Below the pieces are notes generated by a model. The model was not told where the DNA came from. It ran no database searches and saw nothing but the letters and a program-made list of their open reading frames with translations. DNA of 64,000 nt from positions 1 through 64,000 of the forward strand of contig NZ_PSRT01000024.1 of the NCBI RefSeq assembly GCF_004212635.1. The letters run 5' to 3'. The translations under genes were made by a program, and so were the position numbers. Position 1 is the first letter of the stretch. Each line of letters starts with the position of its first letter. Shown piece after piece: positions 45,636 to 54,245 of this stretch. Source of the stretch: Bradyrhizobium genosp. SA-3 (GTDB lineage: Bacteria; Pseudomonadota; Alphaproteobacteria; Rhizobiales; Xanthobacteraceae).

Positions 45636-47005
45636 GCAGCATCGCGATCTTCGGCAGCTACGTGTTATCTCGCCGCGACGATACGCAGGATGTGCTTCGC
45701 GATCATTGGGTGCTGATCGAGGGCAAGAAGGTCGCGGCTATCACCAAGGACAGGCCGTCCGCCGCCGAGGTATATGATCGTCCCGGCCGTTTCATCCTGC
45801 CGGGCCTGATGAACCTGCACAATCACTGTTTCAGCGAGGCGGTGGCGCGCAGCCACACCGAGGACGGCAACGGCCGGCGCAACAATCAGAGCATCGTCTA
45901 TACGGTGCTGTTGCCGCTGACCAAACGCGGCGCCGATCTGCTCTCGGCCGAGGAGCGCCTTGCGGTCGCGCGGCTCGGCATCCTGCAGTTACTCAAGGGC
46001 GGGGCGACCACGGTGATGGAGCCGTTCCGCAACAAGATTCCCGAGATGTTCGACGCCGCCGAGGAGATGGGAATCCGATTCTATGGCGCGCCGTATCTGT
46101 TCTCGACCTCGGACGCCAAGGCCGGCCCGGACGGTGTGGTCAGATATTCCGGTGACGACGGCGCGGTCGACCTCGCCACCTGGAACGCGCTCTATCAGCG
46201 CTGGAACGGTTGCGGCGACGGGCGGATTGGCCTTGCGATGAGCCCGCATGCGACCGACACCTGCGGACCCGATCTGCTGCGTGCTTGTGCGGCACGGGCC
46301 CGCGAGCTCGGCGTTCCCATCACGACCCATCTGGCGCAGAGCCGTGCCGAGGTGGAAACGATTGGCAAGCGTTATGACGGCCGCACGCCGGCCGAATATC
46401 TCGATTGGCTGGGCCTGCTGGCTCCTGATCTCCTCGCAGCGCATTGCATCGCAAGCTCCGACAGCGATCTGAAGCTGATGGCGGCGCGGGGCGCTGCGGT
46501 GTTGAATTGCCCGCGGGTGTTCGCCCGATCCGGCGTCACAGCGGCGTTCTGCCGGTTTGCCGAACATGGCGTGCGCACCGTGGTCGGCACCGACGGCTAC
46601 AACATGGACCTGCTTGGCGAGCTAAATGCGGCCTCGATGATCTCCAAGCTTGCGCTGCAGCGGGCCGAGGTCGCGAGCGCGCCTGACCTGATCGAAGCGG
46701 TGACAGCGACCGCGGCTGCGCTGGTGAAGCGTCCGGATCTCGGGGCGATTGCGCCCGGCGCAACGGCCGATCTGACCGTCATTGACATGACCCATCCGCA
46801 CCTGCAGCCGCTGTTCGATCCGCGCCGCGCGCTGATCGCGCTCGGCAACCGCGCCAATGTCGATCAGGTCATCGTCAACGGCCGCTTGCTGATCGATGCG
46901 GGACGCTATGTTCACGGCGACGAGGCCGCGATCACCACCGCGGGGGCCGCCGCGATCGGCAAGATCTGGGACCTGCCGGAAGCGCAGGCCGCGTTCAATG
47001 GCTGA
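45632..47005 (+). CDS. Amidohydrolase (cytosine deaminase / TrzN-like group)
   Basis: 457 aa metal-dependent hydrolase. Ligands are visible in LPGLMNLHNHCFSEAVAR (HxH), VPITTHLAQSRAEVETIGK, LLAAHCIASSDSDLKL and VVGTDGYNMDLLGELN. The layout matches ATZ/TRZ/8-oxoguanine-deaminase-type amidohydrolases, which deaminate or hydrolyse nitrogen heterocycles. The substrate is unknown; the context suggests a cyclic ureide or purine/pyrimidine-like ring. It starts inside the stop of the peptide-binding protein gene (ATGA), so the two are tightly coupled. Confidence 0.88.
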   Translation: MSSIAIFGSYVLSRRDDTQDVLRDHWVLIEGKKVAAITKDRPSAAEVYDRPGRFILPGLMNLHNHCFSEAVARSHTEDGNGRRNNQSIVYTVLLPLTKRGADLLSAEERLAVARLGILQLLKGGATTVMEPFRNKIPEMFDAAEEMGIRFYGAPYLFSTSDAKAGPDGVVRYSGDDGAVDLATWNALYQRWNGCGDGRIGLAMSPHATDTCGPDLLRACAARARELGVPITTHLAQSRAEVETIGKRYDGRTPAEYLDWLGLLAPDLLAAHCIASSDSDLKLMAARGAAVLNCPRVFARSGVTAAFCRFAEHGVRTVVGTDGYNMDLLGELNAASMISKLALQRAEVASAPDLIEAVTATAAALVKRPDLGAIAPGATADLTVIDMTHPHLQPLFDPRRALIALGNRANVDQVIVNGRLLIDAGRYVHGDEAAITTAGAAAIGKIWDLPEAQAAFNG

Positions 47006-47041
47006 GGTCCCGCCGCACGATTTGCAAGGAGAGCAACAACC

Positions 47042-47968
47042 ATGCGCATGATCAACGTCGCCGCAGCCCAGATGGGCCCGATCCAGCGCGCGGAGGGGCG
47101 TGATGTCGTGGTCAGGCGCATGGTTGGGCTGATGGATGAGGCCAAGGCGAAAGGCGCAGACCTGATCGTCTATCCCGAGCTCGCGCTGACCACTTTCTTC
47201 CCGCGCTGGTACATGGAGAACCGCGCCGACGCCGATGGCTGGTTCGAGCGCGAGATGCCCAATGACGCCGTGCGGCCGCTGTTCGATCGCGCGGCCCGCC
47301 ACGAGATGGCGATGAGCTTTGGCTATGCCGAACTGACGCCGGACGGCCATCATTTCAACACCGCGATCCTCACCGACCGCAGCGGCAGTATCGTTGGCAA
47401 ATACCGCAAGATCCATTTGCCTGGACATGCCGAGTTCGATCCGGAACGTACGCACCAACATTTGGAGAAACGCTATTTCGAGCCGGGCGATCTCGGCTTT
47501 CCGGTCTGGCGCAATCTCGGCGGCATCATGGGCATGGCCGTCTGCAACGACCGCCGCTGGCCGGAAACCTATCGCGTGATGGGCCTGCAGGGCGTCGAGA
47601 TGGTGCTGATCGGCTACAACACGCCGTCGGTGAACGCGCAGAAGGGTGACGAAGGGCCGGAGAAGCGGCTGTTCCACAACCGCCTCTCGGCGCAGGCCGG
47701 TGCCTACCAGAATTCCTGCTGGGTGATTGCGGTCGCCAAGGCCGGTGACGAGGACGGCCATCCCTTGATCGGCGGCAGCATCATCGTCAATCCGGACGGC
47801 GAGATCGTCGCCGAAGCCAAGACGGAGGATGACGAGCTGCTGGTGCATCCCTGCGATCTCGACGCCACCGCGTTCGGCAAAGAGACGATCTTCAATTTCG
47901 CCGCCCATCGTCGCACCGAGCATTATGGCCTGATCACCAGCCGTACCGGCGTGATCCCGCCGCCGTGA
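47042..47968 (+). CDS. N-carbamoyl-D-amino-acid hydrolase-like enzyme, copy 2
   Basis: 308 aa nitrilase-superfamily enzyme. The triad is E46 (IVYPELALTTFFPRWYME), K123 (GKYRKIHLPGHAEF) and C168 (MGMAVCNDRRWPETYRVMGL). The sequence (INVAAAQMGPIQRAEGR, LEKRYFEPGDLGFPVWR) is nearer to characterised D-carbamoylases than copy 1. It would release D-amino acid from the carbamoyl product of the hydantoinase encoded at 49.5 kb. GGAGAGCAACAACC precedes ATG. Confidence 0.88.
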   Translation: MRMINVAAAQMGPIQRAEGRDVVVRRMVGLMDEAKAKGADLIVYPELALTTFFPRWYMENRADADGWFEREMPNDAVRPLFDRAARHEMAMSFGYAELTPDGHHFNTAILTDRSGSIVGKYRKIHLPGHAEFDPERTHQHLEKRYFEPGDLGFPVWRNLGGIMGMAVCNDRRWPETYRVMGLQGVEMVLIGYNTPSVNAQKGDEGPEKRLFHNRLSAQAGAYQNSCWVIAVAKAGDEDGHPLIGGSIIVNPDGEIVAEAKTEDDELLVHPCDLDATAFGKETIFNFAAHRRTEHYGLITSRTGVIPPP

Positions 47969-47986
47969 GCTGAAGGACGTGCCGCG

Positions 47987-48631
47987 ATGACGAGCCTTTC
48001 CTTTCGCGACCTTGCGCCTCGGGACCGCTACAAGCTGCTGTGCGGCGTGGTGGTGCCGCGACCGATTGCCTTCGTCACGACGATGGACGAGAACGGCGCG
48101 CTGAACGCGGCGCCGTTCAGCTTCTTCAACGTGTTCTCCGAGGACCCGCCGTTGATCGTGCTCGGCTTGCAGCATCATCCTGACGGCCGGTTCAAGGACA
48201 CCACGCGCAACATTCACCGCACCGGCGAATTCGTCGTGCATATGGTGGACGAGGCGCTGGCGAAAGCGATGAACGACTGCGCGGTGGACTTCCCCTCCGG
48301 CGAGAGCGAGGTCGCAGCCGTGGGTCTGACGACGGAGGCCAGTGCCGAGATCAAGGTGCCGCGGCTGGCTGCGGCGCCCTTTGCGCTCGAATGCCGGCGG
48401 CAGGTCTCGCTCGCATTTGGTCCAGGCCGCGAGTTGCTGGTCGGCGAGGTCCTGCATCTGCATGCCCGCGAAGGTCTGCTCGATCCGGCGCGGATGTATG
48501 TGGACATGGCGACCTTTCAGCCCATCGGACGGCTGTTCGGCAATCTCTATTCGACCCAGCGCGACATGTTCGCGATGGACCGCGAGAGCTACGACGATTG
48601 GCAGGCGAGGCGGGCGCGTGAGGCACGCTAG
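47987..48631 (+). CDS. Flavin reductase-like domain protein (DIM6/NTAB family)
   Basis: 214 aa, cytosolic. The FMN-binding split-barrel is shown by LLCGVVVPRPIAFVTTMDEN, LNAAPFSFFNVFSEDPPLIV and EFVVHMVDEALAKAMNDCAV. Such proteins reduce flavin with NAD(P)H for partner monooxygenases or bind flavin for other roles. The FAD-dependent oxygenase-like gene at 52.7 kb is in the same cluster, though that type normally reduces its own flavin. It lies 18 bp after the carbamoylase and is convergent with the racemase gene. Confidence 0.85.
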   Translation: MTSLSFRDLAPRDRYKLLCGVVVPRPIAFVTTMDENGALNAAPFSFFNVFSEDPPLIVLGLQHHPDGRFKDTTRNIHRTGEFVVHMVDEALAKAMNDCAVDFPSGESEVAAVGLTTEASAEIKVPRLAAAPFALECRRQVSLAFGPGRELLVGEVLHLHAREGLLDPARMYVDMATFQPIGRLFGNLYSTQRDMFAMDRESYDDWQARRAREAR

Positions 48632-48647
48632 CCCGCCAATCACCGCC

Positions 48648-49310
48648 TCACGACGCGCCGAATTGCACGGCGCCGAGCGCCATGGTGACGGCGGCCTGGG
48701 TCGGATCGATCACGGGAATGCCGAGCGCGTCCTCGAGCGGCTTGCGATGACGCGCCATGCCCGCGCAGCCCATCACGATGGCGCCGGCACCTTCTTCTTC
48801 TTTCAGGGCGCGGCCGACCGTGATCATCTTCGCGAGCGTGCCTTCGCCCGATGCGGTTTCCGCCACACTCATGTCGAGCGGGCGCTCGCCGGCCAGCCGA
48901 TCCATCAGGCCCATCTGGCGCAGATAGCGCATGTGCCGGCGGATCGAGCGCTGCGCGATCGCGATCACGCCAAAAGTCTCGGCGCGGGCCAGTGCAGTCA
49001 GCACGCCGCATTCGGCAATTCCCAGCACCGGCCGCGTGGTGGACTCGCGGCAAACATGCAGGCCGGGATCGCTGTAGCAGGCGATCACGAAGGCCGCCGA
49101 CTCGTTGTCGCCGGCGACGGTGCGCCGCAGCGGCATCACCACGCTTTCGGCGTCGGCCTGGCTTTCGATGCCGTAGGGTCCTTCGGCCAAGGTCTCGCAC
49201 ACGATCTCTGGACCGTCGGCAAAGGACAGCGGCTTCAACGCCTCGGCAAGGCCGGCGGTGACCACGCGGTTGGAGTTCGGGTTGATGACCATGATGCGCG
49301 GTCGGGGCAT
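48648..49310 (-). CDS. Hydantoin racemase-like protein (Asp/Glu racemase superfamily)
   Basis: 220 aa. The two catalytic cysteines are C78 (FVIACYSDPGLHV) and C182 (IVMGCAGMARH), spaced as in hydantoin racemases (HyuE/HyuA). IMVINPNSN is the typical N-terminus. The family interconverts D- and L-5-substituted hydantoins, feeding a D-specific hydantoinase. Some members are allantoin racemases, which would also fit a ureide pathway. It is the only minus-strand gene inside the cluster and diverges from the hydantoinase gene across 153 bp. AGGAA lies six bases before ATG. Confidence 0.87.
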   Translation of the reverse strand: MPRPRIMVINPNSNRVVTAGLAEALKPLSFADGPEIVCETLAEGPYGIESQADAESVVMPLRRTVAGDNESAAFVIACYSDPGLHVCRESTTRPVLGIAECGVLTALARAETFGVIAIAQRSIRRHMRYLRQMGLMDRLAGERPLDMSVAETASGEGTLAKMITVGRALKEEEGAGAIVMGCAGMARHRKPLEDALGIPVIDPTQAAVTMALGAVQFGAS

Positions 49311-49463
49311 GGGAGGTTCCTGTTTGGGCGGTGTTGACGGTGCGAAACAGAGGCAATCACTATGCCATGGACAGCATGAAGCGGTCATGCGCAGGGCGCA
49401 AGGGCGCGCCGCGACGAAAACAGGCGCCGATGAATTTCGAAAGTTACGCAAGGAGACACCGTC

Positions 49464-50932
49464 ATGACCGAACCCGCCTATGACCTGATCATCCGCGGTG
49501 GGCGCGTCGCCACGACCACCGACGTGTTTGAGGCCGATGTGGCGATCGCAGGCGAGGCCATCGTCGCGGTCGGGCGCGGGCTCGGTCCGGCCAAGCGCGA
49601 GATCGACGCGCGCGGTAAGCTCGTGCTGCCCGGCGGCGTCGACAGCCATTGTCATATCGAGCAGTTGTCTGCTGCCGGCATCATGAATGCCGACACCTTC
49701 GAGAGTGCCACGACGTCGGCGGCCTTCGGCGGCACGACCTCGGTCATCTCCTTTGCCGCGCAGCATGTCGGCATGCAATTGGGGCAGGTGCTGGAGGAAT
49801 ATCACGCGCTGGCGCGCAAGGGTGCGGTGATCGACTACGCCTTTCACATGATCGTCGCCGATCCGACCAAGGAAACGCTGGAGCGCGACCTTCCGCTGCT
49901 GATCCGTCAGGGCCATGGCTCGATCAAGATCTTCATGACCTATGACCGACTGAAGATCGACGACGAGCCGCTGCTCGACATTCTCGTTGCCGCGCGCGAG
50001 GGCGGCGCGATGCTCTGCGCCCACGCCGAGAACCACGGCGTCATCTCCTGGATGGTGAAGCGGCTGTTGGCGCGCGGCTACACTCATCCGAAATATCACG
50101 CGATCAGCCATGCACGCTTTTCGGAAGCCGAGGCGTTCAATCGCCTGATCGGCATGGCGGCGCTGGTCGACCAGCCGATCATGATCTTCCATGTCTCGAC
50201 CGCCGAGGGCGCGCAGACGATCCGCGATGCCCGCGGGCAGGGGTTGAAAGTGTTTGCCGAGACCTGCCCGCAATATCTGTTCCTCACCGCCGACGATCTC
50301 GACAAGCCGGGCGCGGAGGGTGCCAAATGGATGTGCAGCCCGCCACCGCGCCGCAAGGACGACCAGGAGGCGCTGTGGAAGGCGTTGTCGCTCGGTGACT
50401 TGCAAACCATCTCCTCCGATCATGCGCCGTATCGCTTCGACGAGACCGGCAAGCTGCGCGCCGGGCCGAACCCGAACTTCAAGCAGGTGGCCAACGGCCT
50501 GCCGGGCCTCGAGATGCGGCTGCCGCTGCTGTTCGACGCGATGGTTTCGAAGGGGCGGCTCGGCTTGGAGAAATTCGTCGAGCTGACTGCGACCGCGCCG
50601 GCCAAGATCTACAATCTGCATCCGCGCAAGGGCTCGATCGCCGTCGGCGCTGACGCCGATATCGCGATCTGGGATCCCGACCGCCGTGTTACCGTCACCG
50701 ACGCGATGATGCATGATCTGGCCGGCTACACGCCGTTCGCCGGCCGTTCGCTGCAGGGCTGGCCGGTGACGGTGGTCTCGCGCGCCGCGTCATCGTCGAG
50801 AGCGGCAAACTGAAGGCGTCACCGGGCTCCGGCCGCTTCCTTGCCCGCAGCGGCGGCGAGGCGGCGAAGCCGACCGGTCGATTGGTCCCGGACATGAGCC
50901 CGGAGCAGAATTTTGGCGCCAAGCTATTGTGA
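49464..50932 (+). CDS. D-hydantoinase/dihydropyrimidinase, C-terminal frameshift
   Basis: The uninterrupted part encodes 449 aa to 50813. All metal ligands are present: H62/H64 (DSHCHIEQ), the carboxylated K155 (SIKIFMTYD), H187, H243 and D319 (ISSDHAPYRFD). It opens a hydantoin or dihydropyrimidine ring to the N-carbamoyl amino acid. At about 50784 the frame slips: TCGCGCG-CCGCGTC lacks one base relative to the expected SRGRVIVESGKLKAS. The natural tail (ARSGGEAAKPTGRLVPDMSP, ending FGAKLL) lies in another frame to TGA 50930-50932. The truncated product keeps its active site but loses the C-terminal tail used in oligomer contacts. Confidence 0.85.
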
Positions 50933-50944
50933 GCGGTCAGCGCG

Positions 50945-51922
50945 ATGAACGTCGTGATCTTCGGCGGCGCAGGTTTTGTCGGGCTCAATATCGCGGAGTT
51001 GCTGCTGGCCCGCGGCCATGAGGTCACGCTGTTCGATCAGGCCGAATTGCGGGCGGAGGCGCGCTGCGCCTTTGCGCCTTACGGTGAACGCTTGCGTGTG
51101 CTGCGAGGGGACGTGACCGACCGCAGCGCGGTTGAGGCCGCAGTCGGGGCGGCATGCGATGCCGTGGTGCTGGGCGCCGCGATCACGGCAGGCGCAGCGC
51201 GCGATGCCGCCGAGCCGGAGCGCATCCTGGCCGTCAATCTGCTGGCGCAGGTGCCGATCCTGACCGCTGCGAGCAAAGCAAACGTGCGGCGTGTGATCAA
51301 CCTGTCGTCCGCCGCAAGCTATGGCGCGAGCGGCCGGCATTATCCGCTGCTCGAAGAGACGACGCCCTGCGATCCGCAATCGCTGTATGCGATCACGAAA
51401 TTCGCCTCCGAGCGCGTGGTGGCGCGGCTCTCCGAGCTCTGGCAGGCCGATCTGATCAGCGTCCGGCTCTCGGGCGTGTTCGGCCCGCACGAGCGTGCCG
51501 GCGGTGTCCGCGACACGCCGTCGCCGCAAGCGCTGATCGTGGATTGCGCGCGGCGGGGCGCGCCGGCGTTGCTCAGCGAGCCCGGCGCACGGGACTGGGT
51601 CTATGCAGCCGACGTCGCCGACGCCGTCGGCGTGCTGCTCGATGCCGCCCAGCCCCGCCACATGCTCTACAATATCTCGAGCGGCGTAACCTTCACCGCC
51701 GAGGCCTGGGGCAAGGCTTTTGCTGACCCGGACGGCGGTTTCGTTTGCCGCCTGGCTGTCTCCGGCGAGACACCAACCGTGAGGGTGCACGGCCTGACCC
51801 GGGCGCCGCTATCGGTACAGCGTATGGCCGACGAATTCGGATGGCGCGCCAAATATGGCTGCGAGGAGTCCGCAGAGCAGATGCGGCGCTGGTTGCATGA
51901 TCATGATCGGGGAGGCGCCTAA
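50945..51922 (+). CDS. NAD-dependent epimerase/dehydratase family protein
   Basis: 325 aa extended SDR. The Rossmann motif is VVIFGGAGFVGLNIAELLLA, the catalytic region INLSSAASYGASG with YAITKFASE (YxxxK), and RDWVYAADVADAVGVLLDAA is the typical epimerase segment. It could oxidise, epimerise or reduce a sugar- or hydroxyacid-like part of the substrate. It lies 12 bp after the hydantoinase tail and 1 bp before the next SDR, so it belongs to that transcript. Confidence 0.85.
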   Translation: MNVVIFGGAGFVGLNIAELLLARGHEVTLFDQAELRAEARCAFAPYGERLRVLRGDVTDRSAVEAAVGAACDAVVLGAAITAGAARDAAEPERILAVNLLAQVPILTAASKANVRRVINLSSAASYGASGRHYPLLEETTPCDPQSLYAITKFASERVVARLSELWQADLISVRLSGVFGPHERAGGVRDTPSPQALIVDCARRGAPALLSEPGARDWVYAADVADAVGVLLDAAQPRHMLYNISSGVTFTAEAWGKAFADPDGGFVCRLAVSGETPTVRVHGLTRAPLSVQRMADEFGWRAKYGCEESAEQMRRWLHDHDRGGA

Positions 51923-51923
51923 G

Positions 51924-52685
51924 ATGAAGCTGGCGGGCAGGGTGGCCATCATCACCGGCGGCGGGTCCGAGATCGGCCGGGCCAGCGCGGTTCTGTTCGC
52001 CCGCGAAGGCGCCTTCGTTGCGCTGGTCGATCGCGATGCTGACGGTGCGGCCGAAACGCTGGCCATGCTTCGCGAACAGGGTGGCAGCGGCAGCGTCCAT
52101 GTCGGTGATGTCGGTGACGCCGATTTTGCGAGCGCCACCGTCGAAAGTGTCGCAACAAGCCGCGGCAGGCTCGACGTGCTGATGACGTCTGCCGGCTTCT
52201 CCTGCGGCGGCACCGTGATCACGACCTCGCTAGCGGATTGGGACGCGGTATTCCGCGCCAATGTCGGCGGCACCTGGTTGTGGGCGCGGGCGGCCGTGCC
52301 GATCATGCAGCGGCAAGGCAAGGGCGCCATCGTCACGCTGGCGTCGCAGCTGGCGATCGCCGGCGGCAAGGGCAACAGCGCCTATATTGCTGCCAAGGGA
52401 GCCATCGTCAGCCTGACCCGCACCATGGCGGTCGATTTCGCCACCGATGGCATCCGTGTCAACGCGTTGGCGCCCGGCGCGATCGACACGCCGCTGCTGC
52501 GCCGCAGTTTTGCGCGCCATGCCGATCCCGAGCCGGTGCGCGAAGCCTCGCGGCAGCGCCACGCCATGAAGCGATTCGGCAGCGCCGACGAAGTGGCCGC
52601 GGCCGCGCTCTATCTCGCCGGTGACGATTCCTCCTTCGTCACCGGTACGGTGCTTCCAGTCGATGGCGGGTGGCTCGCGGCATGA
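51924..52685 (+). CDS. Short-chain dehydrogenase/reductase
   Basis: 253 aa classical SDR: TGGGSEIG (cofactor), DVLMTSAGFSCGG replacing the usual NNAG, YIAAKGAIVSLTRTMAVDFA (YxxxK), and FVTGTVLPVDGGW. Asp at LVDRDADG suggests NAD(H). GGGGAGGCGCCTAAG precedes ATG 51924. It overlaps the following flavoprotein gene by four bases. The TSAG in place of NNAG is a minor deviation that occurs in other SDRs. Confidence 0.88.
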   Translation: MKLAGRVAIITGGGSEIGRASAVLFAREGAFVALVDRDADGAAETLAMLREQGGSGSVHVGDVGDADFASATVESVATSRGRLDVLMTSAGFSCGGTVITTSLADWDAVFRANVGGTWLWARAAVPIMQRQGKGAIVTLASQLAIAGGKGNSAYIAAKGAIVSLTRTMAVDFATDGIRVNALAPGAIDTPLLRRSFARHADPEPVREASRQRHAMKRFGSADEVAAAALYLAGDDSSFVTGTVLPVDGGWLAA

Positions 52686-54118
52686 GCGATGGTCTTGCAG
52701 CACTCGCGGTTCAGGTCCGCGCCGATCTTGCCAAGACGGCGCATCCGAGCATGCCCTGGCTGGCGCCGATGACTGCTCCCGATGGCAGCCGCGCCCTGGA
52801 TGTGCTCATTGTTGGGGCCGGTCAATCGGGTCTGGCGACGGCTTTCGGCCTGCGGCGCTCACAGGTCACCAACATCCTCGTGCTCGACAAGGCGGATGAG
52901 GACTGCGAAGGCCCCTGGCTGACCTATGCACGGATGCCGACCCTGCGCAGTCCGAAGGATTACACCGGACCCGATCTCGATCTGCCGAGCCTGACCTATC
53001 AGGCCTGGCATGAGGCCAAGTTCGGAATGGAGAGTTGGCGCGATCTTGGTCTGATCCCGCGCGAATATTGGGCGGCTTATTTGTTGTGGTATCGCAAGGT
53101 GCTTGATTTGCCGGTGCGCAATGGCTGCGAGGTTACCGATATCGCACCCGCGGTAAACGGCCTGCTGCAGGCGACAGTGAAGACTGCTCGCGGCGAGGAG
53201 ACGCTTTACGCCCGCAAGATCGTGCTCGCGACGGGACAGGAAGGCATGGGCGACTGGGGCATTCCCGAACCGTTGCAGCATCTGCCGGCGTCGCGATGCG
53301 TCACCTGCGCGGCGCCGACAGATTTCACCGCGCTACGCGGCAAGCGAGTCGCGGTGATTGGTGCAGGCGCCTCGGCCTTCGATAACGCAGCGATGGCACT
53401 CGAGGCAGGTGCGGGCGCCGTGCATTTGCTATGCCGGCGCGCTGCGATCCAGCTGGTTCAGCCCTATCGATGGCTGACCTTCCGCGGCTTCCTCAGGCAT
53501 TTCTCCGAGCTCGACGATTCCTGGCGCTGGCGCTTCATGCGTGCGATCCTCGAGCTGCGCGAGGGATTTCCGCAAGCCACCTATGATCGCTGCGCCCAAC
53601 ATGCGACATTCCATCTGCACGAGGGCGCACCTGTCGAGGGCGCGCGGGAGACCGTTGACAGCGTGCTGCTGCGCACGCCACGTGGTGAGATCGCCGTCGA
53701 TTTCGTTATCTGCACCACCGGCGTCATGATGGATTTCGCCGGTCGCCCCGAACTGAAGCGTTGCGCCGATAACATCGCGCGCTGGGCCGACTGCTACACG
53801 CCGCCGCCGCCGGAACAGAGCCCGCGCCTTGGCGCCTTTCCTTATCTGTCGGACGACTATGCCTTCTGCGAGCGCGCGGCTGGGCGAACGCCGTGGATCT
53901 GCGACATCCACCTGTTCGCCATCGCCTCGACCATGAGCTTTGGCCCGTCCGGCTCCTCGATCAATGCGATGACGACGGCGGTGCCGAAGCTGGTCCACGG
54001 CCTCACGCGCGGCCTGTTCCGCGCCGATATCGACAAGCACTGGGTCGCATTCCAGGCCTATGATGTACCCCAGGCTGTGATCCGGCGCACGCCGGCGACT
54101 GCGGCGGGGGACGCGTGA
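52682..54118 (+). CDS. FAD/NAD(P)-binding monooxygenase-like flavoprotein
   Basis: 478 aa. An FAD-binding GxGxxG (VLIVGAGQSGLATAFGLRR) lies near residue 42, a second NAD(P)-binding GxGxxG (VAVIGAGASAFDNAAMALEA) near residue 225, and CTTGVMMDFAGRPEL near the C-terminus. The two-dinucleotide-site layout matches CzcO/FMO-like or N-hydroxylating flavoproteins. It probably oxygenates or dehydrogenates the cluster's substrate. No signal peptide. It starts within the stop of the preceding SDR. The ring-opening genes next to it make an oxidised N-heterocycle plausible. Confidence 0.85.
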   Translation: MSDGLAALAVQVRADLAKTAHPSMPWLAPMTAPDGSRALDVLIVGAGQSGLATAFGLRRSQVTNILVLDKADEDCEGPWLTYARMPTLRSPKDYTGPDLDLPSLTYQAWHEAKFGMESWRDLGLIPREYWAAYLLWYRKVLDLPVRNGCEVTDIAPAVNGLLQATVKTARGEETLYARKIVLATGQEGMGDWGIPEPLQHLPASRCVTCAAPTDFTALRGKRVAVIGAGASAFDNAAMALEAGAGAVHLLCRRAAIQLVQPYRWLTFRGFLRHFSELDDSWRWRFMRAILELREGFPQATYDRCAQHATFHLHEGAPVEGARETVDSVLLRTPRGEIAVDFVICTTGVMMDFAGRPELKRCADNIARWADCYTPPPPEQSPRLGAFPYLSDDYAFCERAAGRTPWICDIHLFAIASTMSFGPSGSSINAMTTAVPKLVHGLTRGLFRADIDKHWVAFQAYDVPQAVIRRTPATAAGDA

Positions 54119-54245
54119 TGACGGAACGCAAACGAGCTCCTGCCGATGCATTCCGCTGCGACGAAGAAGCATGCCAAACTGCCCGTTTCTGGCACATGAT
54201 TTGCTGCCATTTCGGGCGTGCGCGGCCTAACAAAGGACAGAGGCG

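Noticed and set aside
48648..50714. 688-codon minus-strand frame spanning the racemase and running opposite the hydantoinase
   Set aside because: Only the last 220 codons (the racemase, from ATG 49310) look like a protein. The upstream part is antisense to the hydantoinase and has shadow composition.
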